A DNA stretch of 64,000 nucleotides. Source: Turritopsis dohrnii (Eukaryota; Cnidaria; Hydrozoa; Anthoathecata; Oceaniidae). The stretch covers positions 1,178,001 to 1,242,000 of the forward strand of contig BQMF02000014.1 in NCBI GenBank assembly GCA_027922465.2, given 5' to 3'. Positions 30,604 to 44,104 of the stretch are shown one piece after another (position 1 is the first letter of the stretch; the number at the start of each line of letters is the position of its first letter). Under the pieces are notes generated by a model. It was not told the origin of the DNA, made no database searches, and saw only the letters and a list, made by a program, of their open reading frames with translations. Position numbers and translations under genes: made by a program.

Positions 30604-33600
30604 AAAAGTACTCCCCTCAATGAGTACTCCCCAGTACTTATTTCCTAGGAAATAAATACTCCCCAGTACCTTTTTCCTAAGAAATAAGTACTCTCGGGAT
30701 TCCTTATTTCCTAGTAAATTTGTACTTCCCCTTGGAAATAAGTACTCCCCTTTTTATGCCCTTGAGCAGTTTCGGTAAACTACACACCAAATCGTCCCAT
30801 GAATATGCGAATTTCTGTAAAAGGATTACTGATTTTCTGTTTAATGGAAAGGACGGTGCTTGAAATAACTGAGGGGAATGAAAACAAACGCACATAACAA
30901 AAACAAAAATAAAACATTTTGACATATCCTACATTCCTGTGTCTTCAGCACACTATCAGCATTAATACTTGCATACAGGTAGCTTATAATAGTTATAGAA
31001 GTGCCAGTTATTTTTCGGCAGCTAGTCTCATTATAAGTTTTGATTAGGGAATTTTGACTTTAGGGAATGGCGGACAAGTTCTTCTTTATCAAACACAAGA
31101 TAAGATGGTCTCGCATTTTTCCAACATCAAAATGGGCCTCCATGGGCGATGACCCATTCAAAATTTCTGCTGCAAAGGCCACAGCGAATGGGCCACAATT
31201 GAAGCCATCAGGCTGTTTTTGCACGGGAAGGAAGTTGATAACCAATTTCTCACTCTCGTTAACAATTTTCTTGTACAACGCATCTACACATTTCTTTGTG
31301 GATCGGGTGAGGGATGTCTTCAAGCTGTCACAGATCTGAACCCTACCATTAGAGGAAAATGTGAGCAACCAGTGGTTAGAGCCATCATGCAGTAGCTGAA
31401 TGTGGTCATTGCTAACTGGTCGATATGGTGCATTGCCACGTTTTTGCACGTTCAAGACAGATTGGTAATCAGCTCCCAGCTCTTTACAAATAAGCTTCTG
31501 GGCAGCGTCCATGATCCGATCATTCAACCATGAATTTGGAGAGCGAAGGATTTGTTCGTCTTCAATCTGGAGGTTATAAAGATCATTCTTTAGCCAGAAA
31601 ATGACATAACTCTCATTGGCTCTTGAAATTTCTTTCGTTTGATCTGTAGGTTTTCCAGATGATTTCCAGAAGATTCTTTCGACTGTAAACCAGGAATGCT
31701 TTTCAGGACGAATAATAAGCCATGCGGATTTCCATTTTTTATTGTTAACCATGTCAGCTAAACTAACTGCAACCCCACTAAAAGGGCCAAATATTTTCAC
31801 AACTTTCCGTACACTCACTTTAATCATGCCGTTCCATCGAGGTAATGTATCAAGCATGCGATCTTGAAATTTGATGTATAACCGAGGAAGAAGTGATTCT
31901 TGTTTTCTTTGTACGATCTCTTTGAATTTTAAACAGGTGCGTGATACAGCTCTATATGTTTCTACTACGTTATCGGAGGACTTCACAGAGTCAATCAAAA
32001 TCTTTTCAATGATTTCATTTGGTAGTTTGGGCCATAAATTTGGAAGTTGCTGGTTGCCTGGAGCGGAAGAATTGATCTTTTCATGAACAGGCACCTGCTG
32101 GTCCATTGAAGCAGAAGAAGCAATTTTTGTGTCAACAGGAGGCTTTTCATCATTCACAACGATAGGAGTTGGATCCACGTATGGTTTCAACAGAGAGATA
32201 CTGTACTTCTTTTTGATTTCCTTTCCATTCTTGTTAGTCAAAGAGCATAGGTTCTTCTTTGATATCGCTTGAACTGTGTATGGACCGAGTCACTTGAATG
32301 AAAATTTGCCGCCTTTTCTGTCCTCCCTCTTTTGGTTCTTTAGAAGCACCTTCTGACCAACCTTGACAACGTTTGGCACTTGGTGGCGTCGATTGTAATC
32401 ACGTTGTTGTTTCTTCTGCGCTGATTGAATGTTTTCACCTACGTGTTTATGAACTTTTTCTCTCATAGAAATTGCATTTGAAAGAACCGCATCGAACGTT
32501 TTTTTATCGAATGGTTCGTCAGTGCTGTCATCAACATTATGGAATAAATTATGTTTAATGTCGATGGGTAATGTTGGCTCTCGGTTGTACAGAAGAAAAA
32601 AGGGTGAATATTTTGTCGATAAGTGTCTGCTAACTCTATGCGCAAACAAAATTCCTTCGATGATATATGGCCATTCGGCGGCGTTTTCATCAAGAACCTT
32701 TACCAATGAGTCCTTGATAGTTCGGTTTTGCCGCTCACAAAGTCCATTGGATTGGGGATGGTACGCAGATGTTACGCTTTGTGCGGTGCCAGTCATTCTG
32801 TGCAGATGTTCGATCACTTCGTTGACAAACTCTCTTCCTTGATCATTGATTTGCACTTTGATGCATCCATGACGGCAAATGATTTCATACAAAAACTGCG
32901 CAATTGTAGCAGCTGTTTTGTCTTTGGTGGGCTTTGCTTCAGACCATTTCGTAAAATAGTCTATGCACACAATTAGATGCTTAAATTCGTCAACTTGAGG
33001 CAGATTACAAACATCGACACCAACTTGCTGCATAACTTCGTTTTTTACAGGAATACTATGGAGCTCAGAAGATACTTTTTTTATTTTACCATGTTTTTGG
33101 CACTGGTCACATTTCTTGATAAACTCTTCCACATCACTTTTGACATTGTGCCAGAAAAATCTAGCCACGATTTTCTGATGTGTTGAATCCCTTCCACGAT
33201 GAGCAGCCATTGCTTTTGCTTTAGAGTCTTCCCCTAATCCAACATGAATATCATGGATTATCGTTTGTTGAGTCTCCTTTGAAGAAATTACAAGTCTTGA
33301 ATCTTTGTACATTAGCTGGCCGTTTACAATGCTAAATGCCTTGCATGCTTTTCGAAAGTTTGCTTTTTTCCCTTTATCTCCGGCCACCTCACATGGAAAC
33401 GTTTTTTCACGCAAATATTTTTCGATAGCATCAAAATCAACATGATGTGCCATTGTTTCCGTGATCTTCGTAGTTTTAAATGTCAATCCCTTTCCAAAAC
33501 GTGGGTTTTCAAAGCATCAAGTTCGAATGAAGTTCGAATGAATCATTTCACAATGCAATGCAATGTAATGACATCTTTGAAAAAGGAGTTACTTTGGCCT

Positions 33601-33731
33601 AGGAAATAAGTAATCCCTTTGGGGAGTACTTATTTCCTAAAGGGAGTACTTATTTACTAGGAAAAAAGTACTGAGGGAGTAGTTTTTTACTAGGAAGTAA
33701 GTACTGGGGGAGTACTTTTTGTCAGGGAGTG
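30604..33731. mobile_element. Ginger-type DNA transposon
   Basis: The element ends are inverted (AAAAGTACTCCCC left and its complement right). Both flanks are filled with subterminal copies of AGTACTTATTTCCTAGGAAA-type palindromic motifs (30604-30760 and 33597-33731). Between them lies one minus-strand coding region (33486-31060) with an integrase and a Ulp1-like protease. There is no gag, reverse transcriptase or LTR, so this is not a Gypsy retrotransposon; it fits Ginger1. The exact ends and the expected 4-bp duplication could not be fixed. Confidence 0.75.
31060..33486 (-). pseudogene. Ginger integrase-Ulp1 polyprotein, one in-frame TGA
   Basis: Residues 96-130 form an HHCC zinc finger (HRGRDSTH ... 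CDQCQ). The rve core follows with D158 (GVDVC), D215 (INDQGREF) and E251 (NGLCERQN), a D,D35E triad. A GPY/F module follows, where the stop at 32290-32292 sits between FSFK and LGPYTVQA in the same frame, at a position that is Trp in related integrases (TGG to TGA). After it, about 390 more residues hold SLLKPYV, a Pro/Ser linker, an F-box-like segment (LPNEIIEKIL ... CLKFKEIV) and a Ulp1/C48 protease. The protease has WLND, catalytic His in NHWLLT, Asp in ICDSL, the oxyanion Gln in LPVQKQ and Cys in FNCGPFA. Only one disabling change is seen in 809 codons, so it decayed very recently or TGA is read through. Confidence 0.8.
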
Positions 33732-34623
33732 ATTATAAGCTGCTACACCGGAGCAATTCTCATTCCGCCTGTCACGATGAAGTGCTTCAAATTTTTGAAA
33801 TCTACCCGAGTGTAGCGTAGTGGAAAAGCAAATAAACATCAACTTATATTTGACAGTAGCATTTTTGTCGCCAATGTGAGTACTTTAAAAGTGGAAAAAA
33901 CAACTCCTTCTTCGATTAAATGTTGTACCTACAACACATTGAAAGAGTTCAATTGATGTAAACTGTAATTTGCATCAATCTGCAAATTACATCGATCTGT
34001 ACCAACCATTTTTGCTTGAAGTATTTGTGACATATCTTCCGGCAGGTACAGTTATGATTAAGTGTATGATTTGTCCTACGCAATACACGCATATTTACAT
34101 GATTTTCATTCAATAGACACTTTAATGAATATCAATATTGCGTCGCAATGTTCATTTCAATATTTATCAGTTCAACTTTTTCATGAAACCTTTTTTAAAA
34201 TATGACTTTCAGATTTTTGTTTGTTCTACCATATTTATTTGCTTTAGTTCAGAAAGTCGAAACCTCTGAACATGCTGTGATTTTCTAAGAAATGTTTTGT
34301 TGTGACATATAGCACCACTGTCAAAACGAGAATGTTGAATTTGTAAGTAAATGTTGATGTAGTTATACGTCTTCTGGTTGTATATACTTTTGCCAAGATC
34401 ATTTTGAAGGTAGGAATTCTTTTCTAAACATTTTACCAGTACATTGATATCGATTATTTTAACCATTTTAGCTCGTTGATTTCAGAAAGACTGTGATTGT
34501 GAAACGTCATTGACTTATTTGAATGAGAAGTGATCACAAAGTAAAAAAAAAGTGTAATTAAAAATTATTTCCTGTAAATCAGTGTGCTTTACGCCGTTCT
34601 TTCATAATGATTATTTATGAAAA
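33732..34623. other. Gap; no gene supported
   Basis: AT-rich. A short minus-strand frame at 34209-34466 has no domain. Confidence 0.35.
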
Positions 34624-34625
34624 TA

Positions 34626-34848
34626 CCTTAAGGGAAGAGGTTTTGGCGGGAAGAAATTTTGGCGGATTTGGTGGATTTTGGCGGTTTTTGAAGCAATATT
34701 TCTTCCCGTCGAAAAGAACTATTTTTGGGATCCGCCAAAATTTATTCTCGCCAAATTTGATTTAAATGATCGTCCGCCAAAATTAATTCCCGCCAAATTT
34801 GATTATTTTCGTAAACCGCCAATTTTTCTTCAAAAGGATTTAAAGGGT
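34626..34848. mobile_element. MITE-like block with TTTGGCGG repeats
   Basis: Starts TA-CCTTAAGGGAAGAGG and carries GGCGGGAA and TTTTGGCGG motifs, then their complements (CCGCCAAAATT, CCCGCCAAATTT). It is a large imperfect inverted repeat of about 220 bp. The CCTTAAGGG start is shared with 39413-39810. The right end (near TTAAAGGG-TA) is weak. Confidence 0.5.
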
Positions 34849-34885
34849 ATAAAATGCTAGAATTTCAGCATTGCACATCATTATT

Positions 34886-37268
34886 GGATTTCTGCGAAGG
34901 CAAGAAATACTTTAAAACTGGCTTTGTTTTTCTTTTTTTTTTTTCTGCTGTCCAAACCTAGCGGTTTTTTGAAATCTCGTGCAAATGTTTACACGAAGCC
35001 AAAGTCACGCATTTCAGTCGAAGAAGAAACTCACAACAAATAACCAACCAAAAGGATCCCAAAGCAGCTTTAGTCAGTAGAATTAGAAGCACATTTCCAA
35101 AACTGAAGACGAAGAATAAAATTTGTAGCAGTAATTTATTATTATCTTACATTATACTATTATGATTCAATGGAGATTTTTCGTTTCGTTTTATAAATAG
35201 AATGAAAAGGTATGTTTTGTTTTTGTGACTAATGTCTGAGATTTTTTCTAAAAAAAGATCAATGTTCGTTTCAAATGTGGGCTGTAATGTTTTTTAAGCT
35301 CAGGATGCGTACAGCTCAGCTTAAGTTCCATCTCAGCTCCAAATGTCTGCCTGCTCAGCATCACTTTTTATATCTTTAGCTAATGTTTCACTCTAGCTAT
35401 TATTTTAAGCTTATGTGCTTGTATAATGCTTTGAAGTGCAGTATTGTTTTTTGTCGGTGATCAGTAGTTTTTAGGTTATCAATGTCTCTAATTATGGACA
35501 GCCTTCCTAATTTTGATATACAATTCGAAACACTTCACATCCTGTAAAAAACATTCAACTTTCAGTTTTGTATTTTTCATGATCAAAATTTGTGTTTACT
35601 TTTTTGTTTGCAATTAGTCCATTGGTAATTAGGAAGATTGATAACAATCTTTAATGTTTGAAGTATGTATATGATATACTCACGTAATTACTTTGAAATC
35701 AGAAATGATCAATGTACACTTAACATTATTCTGTATACTTTATTCCAAAATAAAGTAAGTATTTTTCATTCAGATGTTAATAAATATATGGTCTGGTGGT
35801 ATATATAGTTTAAAGTTTTTGTAGTGTCAATTATGCTTTCATGAAGCTCTGGGGAGTACGTACACTTATATATAATAACTGTAGTGTGATAATTCTTTTC
35901 TAACTAAAAAGTTGCAACTTAAGAAGTTTTGAGTCAAACAGCTATGTGTTTGTATTAGGGGAAAATGTTTCAATGTTTAAGCCTTTCTAGATACGAAAGA
36001 ATTTTTTTGTTTCTTCAACAATACGTGTTGGTTGTCTGCTCTGCACCACTTTTGCTTGATGATTGTTTAGCTAAGATATACTGACAATGCCCCCATTTAC
36101 GAATGATCTTCCTAATCACGATTGTTAATGAACAATTACGTTGTGTTCAATTTTTGCGTGCTGTGTGGACCCGTGTATGTAGTGTTAATGTCGTATTGTA
36201 TTGTTAGTCACAGTTGATATGTTTCTTTGTAGTTGAACGTTTTTATTTGCTCATGTTATCTGTTGTGAATTTATTCCTGTTTGTATGTGGCTTGTGTGTG
36301 GGTCGAGCGTCAGTATAAAATACGTATTTATTATTATGTTATGTTTGTTGATTTGTTTGTTGATGTTTTTTCTATAATCGCGTTTTGTTTTGTAACAATG
36401 TAGCCCTGATCATCATCCTGGCAAATTGAAATGTTCTGTGTATAAATTCAAAATACTGTACTATTAGTAACACAATACAAAATTTTGGTAAATTTTGGTG
36501 TAAATTTATAGAGCATATACTTTTAATGATCAAGATCTTTGATTATTTTTTGTATTTGCAACATTGGGAATTCTGTTTGTATGTAATTAAGAAGATTGGA
36601 AGTACATATCAAATGTTTAAAGCATATTACATGATTTTCATACGTAATCACTGTGATATCAGAAAAGATCAATATAAACTTAATCGTATATTGTATACCC
36701 AAAATAAATAATTTTTCATGTCATTCAGATGTATATATGCAATAAAGTTTTACATAGTATCAATTACACTTTCGGCATGCCTTGTAAAGATCATTCAACC
36801 TTTTCGAATTTCTAAAAGAATTTTTATAAACTTTTCTTCTATTGTGTTAGATTAAATTAGGTCATGTTGGGTTGATTGTTATGCCATGCGTATCTTTTAT
36901 ATGTAATTTGTGTATTGTTTATGTAATTATATATAAGAGTACTTTTTACATTTCTCACTCTCATTCAAACATTCAAAAGAGTCAACATATAATTTCAAAT
37001 CATTTATTCATGAAAATTTCACTGGTAGCACATCTTTGGCCAGCTGTTTGAACATATTTAACTTCAAAATTTCAATAACAAATCTCATTTTAATTTGTGT
37101 GTCACAATCCCCACCTGCTGTGTGCAGTCTACACTGAGCAGCAGTCAATGTTGTATTGTATTGTTCAATCATTCAAAATCTTTCAAGTTTCAAGAATGTT
37201 ATTGTTAGTCTTCCATTTTCATACTTCAGCTGATTTTGCAGAAATCCTTCTGCCCGTAAGGGCATCTT
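34886..37268 (+). repeat. Hairpin-ended repeat family, inverted copy A
   Basis: Starts GGATTTCTGCGAAGGCAAG and ends in two adjacent hairpins (GCAGAA-ATCC-TTCTGC and TGCCC-GTAA-GGGCA). It is the reverse complement of the family that lies in tandem at 47459-53505. An internal stretch is duplicated in this copy (35630-35860 and 36585-36780 align by eye, about 950 bp apart). Non-coding throughout. Confidence 0.6.
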
Positions 37269-38220
37269 GTTTCATTTTAAATCAATCCGTACTAACGATT
37301 GCTGGTCTCTTCTGACCCTTGTCTTTTTTGCTGGCTCTCTCTGAACGGTGAGAAAAAGTTCTGATGTCTTTAATTCCAATTCTTTTCTTGTCGGGATCAG
37401 ATGTTTTAGATGATTTCGTCAACGTGCAAGACATTGGCGACGACGAAAAATCAGTGTGGAAAAATGATAATTTTGACCTTGAACGAAACGCTTTCGATTT
37501 TATTGTAGATGATGAATTTGATTCGTAAATTACTGTAATAAAAACCTGTAATATTTTTTGTTTTTTGAAAAAACAATCCATATGTTGGACTTTCCACTTC
37601 TCATTTTAATATTTTGTTTCTTTATTCCATCGAACCACTGAATTGAAAATTGATTATTGGGGGCATCCGCCAAAATTACTTAGCAGCAAATTAAGAAACA
37701 CTACTACTAACGTCTGATCTAGGTTGATTATAAAATAAACGTGTATATGTGTAGCTGTAAAGTAACTGCTACCGGTAAGGTTAGACAACAGAGAAAATCG
37801 TAAACTAGTCTTTAAAATAGGTTAATTAATATACAAATCGTTAAACAAATAAAAAAAACAATAAGAATAAAAATTTTATATTGTATTTTGAGTAAATTTC
37901 CAACATATCTAATAGGCCTTTCAGGTCATTTTTTATTTGTGTGAGTTACTTTTTAAAATCATTTTCATCGTATTCTACAGACTTTCAGCTTTCTAACGAG
38001 GGGTCAACCAAGTTTCTAGCCTTTCTAGAACTGGAGATATTTCAATTTTTGTATGCCTAATTTAGGGTAATTTTGGACATAAATTTGAATGGAAATAGCT
38101 GCGATTTTTGGCACAAAGAAGGGGGTCATGTCACGTAAAATGTGCAATAACACAATAGTTTTGACGCAGAATTATTTAATATAAGATTTTTAAAGTGTAT
38201 TTCAGTATTTACTAAATCCA
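37269..38220. other. Gap; no gene supported
   Basis: A 99-codon minus-strand frame (37581-37282) has Ser/Lys-rich composition without a domain. It overlaps the end of repeat A, so it is not called. Confidence 0.35.
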
Positions 38221-38224
38221 TGTT

Positions 38225-38960
38225 ATATAATGCCACGCCCATTTTGCCTCAACGATTTTAATGATTGGGACCTAGGACCGGGACCCGGACCCGGACCAAA
38301 ATCTAAAAAACTACAAAGTACTACAAAGAAGATGCTGGATAAGAAAGGTTGAAAGGTATGAGTCCAATAAAAATTGTTAAATAGATATTACCAAGCCACG
38401 CCCATTAGGAATATGTACCTTATATACCAAGACCCTGCAACCTGGACCCCGTAACCCTGACTAAGACTGGAAAATGCACATCAGGAGAGGCTTGTTTGGA
38501 AAAGAATCTTATTTGAACGATGTTACTCCACTAAAATTGTCAAATAGACATTGATGAGCCACACCCATTAGAATTATATACCTTGTAGAGCAAGACCCCG
38601 TAACCTGGACACAATTCTGAGTGTTAATTTGCTATCTTGTTATTTTGTTATCTTTCTTTTTATTATATACAATGCTAACTAGTAACATACATGCCACACC
38701 CCATGGACTTTCATATGACCTGTTTATGACCTGTCCCTACCACCAAGACCAAGGCTTCGATCCATGTCTCCATTATTTTGATTGTGGCGCTTTACAACTA
38801 GACTCAGGCTGTAGTACCACTGAAGTGATATTTGTGTGATAAAACAAAGTTCTATGTCACTGTTAAAGATTGCAAAACAGATGTCTAATAGCCCTACCCA
38901 CATGAAATACATACAAGGCAAAGGCCCCAATACCAGGACACATGATGAAACCTGGGTTCT
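38225..38960. repeat. Diverged ~165-bp tandem repeat (CCACGCCCATT)
   Basis: GCCACGCCCATT or GCCACACCCATT recurs at about 38232, 38395, 38561 and 38692. Each is preceded by AATTGTYAAATAGAYATT-like sequence and followed by ACCTTRTA and CAAGACCCYG. The repeats are degenerate and non-coding. A short GACCCGGACCCGGACC run lies at 38280-38298. Confidence 0.6.
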
Positions 38961-39410
38961 AACACCAAAATATTTAATTGTCCATGACTTATTGGTTATC
39001 AAGCACACAATAATGAACAGTTAGAATTATCTTTTTGTCAAACAATGCAAAACTACAAGAACAATAACATTATTATAACTATACGTCAGTGACCACTGAT
39101 AGCAAGAAATGAAATTTAAAATGCTTGAGTTTGGATTATTTTCTTTCAAAAATAAAAATGTCTCAAAGATGGAAATTAGAAAAATAAAAATAGTATATAT
39201 ATATATATATATATAATAAAGAAATATTCAGCTTCTTCTGTCACTGACTAATATCAAATTCTACAGGGATCGAAGATGTGAGTTTAAACGTTTTGACTGG
39301 TTCTTCTAGTGATGTTTTAGAGGGAAATAGCTAAAAAAAAAGACACAGAAAAAACAGAAAAAACCTTTTCATATAAAACAGCACACAGCAAATGCTATAT
39401 TACCTTAAGG
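38961..39410. other. Gap with an AT microsatellite
   Basis: An (AT)n run lies at about 39194-39214. Nothing else recognisable. Confidence 0.4.
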
Positions 39411-39412
39411 GG

Positions 39413-39810
39413 ATTTATTTTTGCGTGGACTAATTTTTGCGAGCCAAGGTTTTAGAGCGTTTTGCGTGGATTTATTTTTGCGAGACAGAGCTTCTCAAGG
39501 AAAATGTTTCGATTTATTTTTGTGAATGTGAACAAAATGCAATGCGAGTATTTTATAATTTATAGCTTAGTAGTAGCAGCGAAAATCACCATTTCCATGC
39601 CTGCCACATTGCAGAGTCAATGGGTGCTTGATATAAGTACAAGGAAATAGTTAATATACGTAAGGTACACAGAGCCAAAAAATGAGCAAATAAAATCATA
39701 AAATTTTGCGAGGACTTTTTTTTGTGAATCGTTCATGTCTTGACATTTTTTGTGGTCAAAATTCGCAAAAGTCACAAAAATTAATCCACACAAAAAAAAT
39801 CCCCTTAAGG
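39413..39810. mobile_element. 398-bp MITE with TA duplication
   Basis: Inverted termini CCTTAAGGGGATTT, continuing into TTTTGYGTGGAYTAATTTTTG. TA lies at 39411-39412 and 39811-39812. Related in its ends to 34626-34848. Confidence 0.75.
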
Positions 39811-40004
39811 TAGGCACAGTTTGTAAAGGTATTTGCAGTATACTGACACTAAAGGAACAAAAGTATTTGTCCAGAAAATGGAAACCAAAATAATCATTCA
39901 CGGTATAATATATCCCCCTTCTCAAAATCTGAATGGGAAAAACACAAATTTCGTCGAACTTATTGTCATACTTTATTCAAAATTAGGTGCATTTTGAATA
40001 TTTA

Positions 40005-40383
40005 CACGCTTTTTTTTTTATAAGAATGGTGTAAATCCATTTCATCATGGATATTCTTAACTTTTTGGTCGAAATCATCATATAATATTCTTAACATATT
40101 CTTAAGGTTAATTTTTAGATTTTACCAGTCATAGTCTCAAAATCATCGAAAAGTAATGTAAAAACAGAAGACTTTCTTATGTGTATGCATAAAAAACAAA
40201 AGCTAAATCAGCTAAATCAGCTCGAGAAGGCTTTAGATGCCTTTGAAAATATATTCATAAAAGAAAAAAAAAAAAAAATGAAAATTTTCATGATGGCAAT
40301 ATTCTTACGATATTCTTAATTTTTTGGCCATTTTCATCATGGACATTCTTATAAAGTGTATTCTTATAAAAAAAAAAAGCGTG
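40005..40383. mobile_element. 379-bp MITE with TA duplication
   Basis: Inverted termini CACGCTTTTTTTTTTATAAG, with subterminal ATATTCTTA repeats and a CATCATGGAYATTCTTA motif on both sides. TA flanks at 40003-40004 and 40384-40385. Confidence 0.7.
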
Positions 40384-40385
40384 TA

Positions 40386-42829
40386 TTGACTTCGTCAACT
40401 GTAAAAGAATGTTTCTATGACATCACTTCATTCATTTCTTTGTTCTCTTACACAAATGATTTTTCCAACAAAAAGTTTTGGGTCTAAAAACTTGAATTCA
40501 AGGAAATTCTTAAGCAAGTAATTTTTCTGCTTGTCAGTTTATTTTGTGTATATACATAGAAATACAAAAAGAGATAGAATAACATCGATGAAATTTCCTT
40601 TGTACCATCCGTGTTGTAATTACTGGTGGCCGTATACAAAGTTGGATTTTAAAAATTTAAAATTTCGCGCTATATATGGAAGTCTATTGTTCCCCGTAAT
40701 AAACGTCGTAATTCAGATCTCGAGATCTATTGTTAATTTTTCAGAACGTGGGACTTCAGCTAATGTCTTTTTATCAATTCTTCATAATTATGAAAATTAT
40801 TAGAATTATTCAGATGGTAGCATAACGAAAAATAAGTTTGTGTTTTACGATTTGACGAGAATAATAATCGTATTCATTGCTTTCTCGTGATCAACTAAAC
40901 AAATATGTAAAATCATATTGAAGATTTTGAGATTGATGTTGATATAAATGACGACAATAACATTGACGAAAGTACACTTGACTCTCGTAATGAACATGTA
41001 TGTTTTGAAGTGGAAATATTTCTGTTTGAACGAACATGAACAATTTTTCCGGATAAGCTGTCAGCTTTCTGATGAAACAGAGATCATCACTGCTTTGTCG
41101 TAAATATGCCTTGACATATATAAATGGCATTAAAAGCATATTTATGTATAAAATGTATATTCCGACTGCCTAAAATTGGAGAAAAATACTTCAACTTCAT
41201 TTTCTGGAAGGTTTCCGTAAAAGTATAGCAAATATCTTTATAATCTAGTTTGGCAGAAACATAACTTTTTTCTCACTCAATCTCTGCACAATAGAAGATT
41301 GTTTTTACAAACTTAAAAGTATACAGCTGTGTACGTGCGCTATTATTATATACCAGAGATTTTGATTGGTAGATTTATTTTTTCGGCGTGATAATTATTC
41401 GCCGACAATTAAGAAAGTGTAAACAATGTTTATGACCATAATTAAGAGGACGCCATTTAGTTTCGGTCCCGATCCTTACACCGCAACATTCTATATTCCT
41501 TAGGAGGTCGTACTAGTGAAAACAACTTGAAAACGCTTTTAGTTCGTAAAATAATGAAACAAACGTCCGAGTATGTAAAATGAAAAGTCGAAAATATGTT
41601 TTTCATTATAGCATAAAAACGAAAAAACGAATTCAGTTCCGATTTTCTAAAAAAAGTAGCTTTTAGAAGCCCTAATGAGGATAGCATGTTTGTTTTTACG
41701 AATAAACTTGTTAAATATACTCGTTTTTGATTTAAAATTTTCGGTTTTTACTTCAAATTTTACCGAGTAGTTAAAAAATAATAAACATTGCATAAAAGAG
41801 AATGAGGCGAGGCAACACGCATGGATTCTCATTGTTTGAAAATTGAATAGAAATTTGAATAGAGCTAAGGTGAGCTAAAGTTTGATGTTATTCTATCTCT
41901 TTTCGTATTTCTATGGTATATACAAAGATCATTTTTCTGTTGGAAAACTGAAGAAAGAGCAAGTCTTTTCTGATCAAGCCTGCTGCACTGCTGATGTTTA
42001 CAACTTTGAAATTTTCAAGTGACTCATGCTAAGCCAGATTTACATGTTTACCTGCAGCAGATGTGATCTGACTAAAAGATTTTTTTATTTTTTTTTGGCA
42101 TTTTCAAGAATAATTTTAAGAAAAGGGATATTTGAAATGTGTATACCTATTTCAAAATAAAGCAGCATCAAGTAAACTCGACTTACCACTTTCCAAAACC
42201 TTTTTCAGTCTTTAATCATCTTCAAAATGTGTGCTGCAGTGCATTTTCAGAAGCTGGAAGAGGTCTGCCAGCAAAGACGGGGGTTTACAAAAACATAAAA
42301 ATGTAATTATGCGAGTAATGGCCAAATTTTATTTAAAGATACTTAAATAACTTGAAAGACGATTTTTTGTCCTTCCATAGTTGAGGTGAGCCATTACTAA
42401 ACAGTTCACAAATAACAGATTTGGCAATCAAAACAAATTTGTATCGTGAATAACTTTTGTTGTCATGACTTTCCGATCATGGCTCACTTGAATCCTAAAT
42501 GTATAGGTACCTAACAAGCGCTATGAACTGGAACTGCTGCTTTAACTGCTGTCAAAGGGCCCATAATTGAATTTTTAATTAGGCACTTTTAAAATAATTT
42601 TTCCGAGAATGTGACTTCGCACGCTACGCATCTCTCAGGCGGAGCTAGCTAGACACGGATTTTGTCACGTGACTGAACATCCTATATCTAAAGGCTAGTC
42701 TTTTCACGCATGGACTGTCAAAAATAAAAAGAGGAGGATTTGTTTCTAAAGCTTTATACGTTTTATTTTGACCTTCTTGGATATAAGCCTCACCTCAAAT
42801 ATTACTGGATTTGGTTTACCATAGGCAGG
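40386..42829. other. 2.4-kb gap; no gene supported
   Basis: AT-rich. Short frames (40531-40803 plus, 41457-41687 and 40891-41139 minus) have biased composition and no splice context. Nothing recognisable. Confidence 0.4.
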
Positions 42830-43156
42830 GGCGGATCCAGGGTTAGGCAACTTAGGCAAATGCCTAACCCAAAATCAGTTAAATAATGTTTTTCATAAAA
42901 TTGTATGAAAAAGGTATTGTATTACAATAATCAGAAAATAATCGAAAGTATCAAGAGATTCCCGCATCCAATCCACCCGATCCTTTCTTTCCCAAAATAG
43001 GATTATTATTCTCCCGGCGAGGCGCGGCGCGTGCCATGATGTTAAAAATTAATGTTTTTTACAGCTTGAGTTTATAGGTAGTGATCCCTGCCCCCGAAAA
43101 CGACTTCTTATAGTCACATTGACAACACAGACTAGTGCCTAACGCTCACCTTAGGC

Positions 43157-43320
43157 GAAGAAAATTTGCCTAAGGAGCCCCGGGTTTACACACTTTAATG
43201 AATGAACTGGAAGAAAATTTGCCTAAGGAGCCATGGGTTTCCACACTTTAAATGAATGAACCAGAAGAAAATTTGCCTAAGGTACAACCATGGGTTTACA
43301 CACTTTATTGAATGAATGGT
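43157..43320. repeat. Three-copy ~54-bp tandem repeat
   Basis: GAAGAAAATTTGCCTAAGG starts at 43157, 43210 and 43264, each followed by GGGTTTACACACTTTA-like sequence and AATGAATG. The repeat word TTGCCTAA also occurs in the terminal repeats of the host element. Confidence 0.75.
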
Positions 43321-44104
43321 CACCAAATCTGCACAAAACGACCGTGGGGGACCTTCGAATTAGACCCAGTTCAACATGGATTCGCTAGAAAACATCGTTG
43401 CAGCTTTTGATAACAATAATGAAGTATTAATTTAGGAAATTTTGAATTCACTTAATACATCAAAGTCTAGGAAAATCATTTTTTTTCGAGTTATGTCTCT
43501 TCTTTTGCTTTTGCAAAATGAAAACATTGTGGCTGCTTAAAGCAAGTGTTTTATTATTTTATGTAATATAAATGATTAGCATGGATTATTAGCACCATAA
43601 TTCATTGATCATAAGTATGACGACAGTTAATTATTAGCTCATCTATGTATAATAAGTTTGTTTGTGTCAACTGAACCGAAGCCTATTCTTTATTGATTAA
43701 TGATGTATATAAATATTTTTGGTATTTGTTTCTGTTAACCGAAAATGCATCTGTAAATGCTATGGAGTTACGTTTGAATGACTGAGTTTATAATACACAA
43801 AGTCATTGTTATTTTTCTGAGTTGTTTTGCGTAGGCAGCTGCATGGTTTTTTTAGCACCAGTATCTCTACCTGGTAACTTATTTGTACAGTTCAGTATAA
43901 TTTTTCTTGGTTCGAGATGACTGTCTGGTGTTGAATTTAAGAACTTTAAAAGGATCCTGTGTCCAAAATGATATGAACCAATATGATAGAGATCAAAAAG
44001 CCTCTTGTTAGTATTACTTACTTCAAGTTTCTGAGATATATATGTATTTAATTTTCGAAATCTTACATTCACTTTATGCAATGCATATTTTATGATGTAT
44101 ATAA

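Noticed and set aside
31060..33486. Gypsy LTR retrotransposon
   Set aside because: The integrase is Gypsy-like, but no reverse transcriptase, RNase H, protease/gag or LTR pair is present. The flanks carry inverted subterminal repeats and a Ulp1 domain follows, which fits Ginger.
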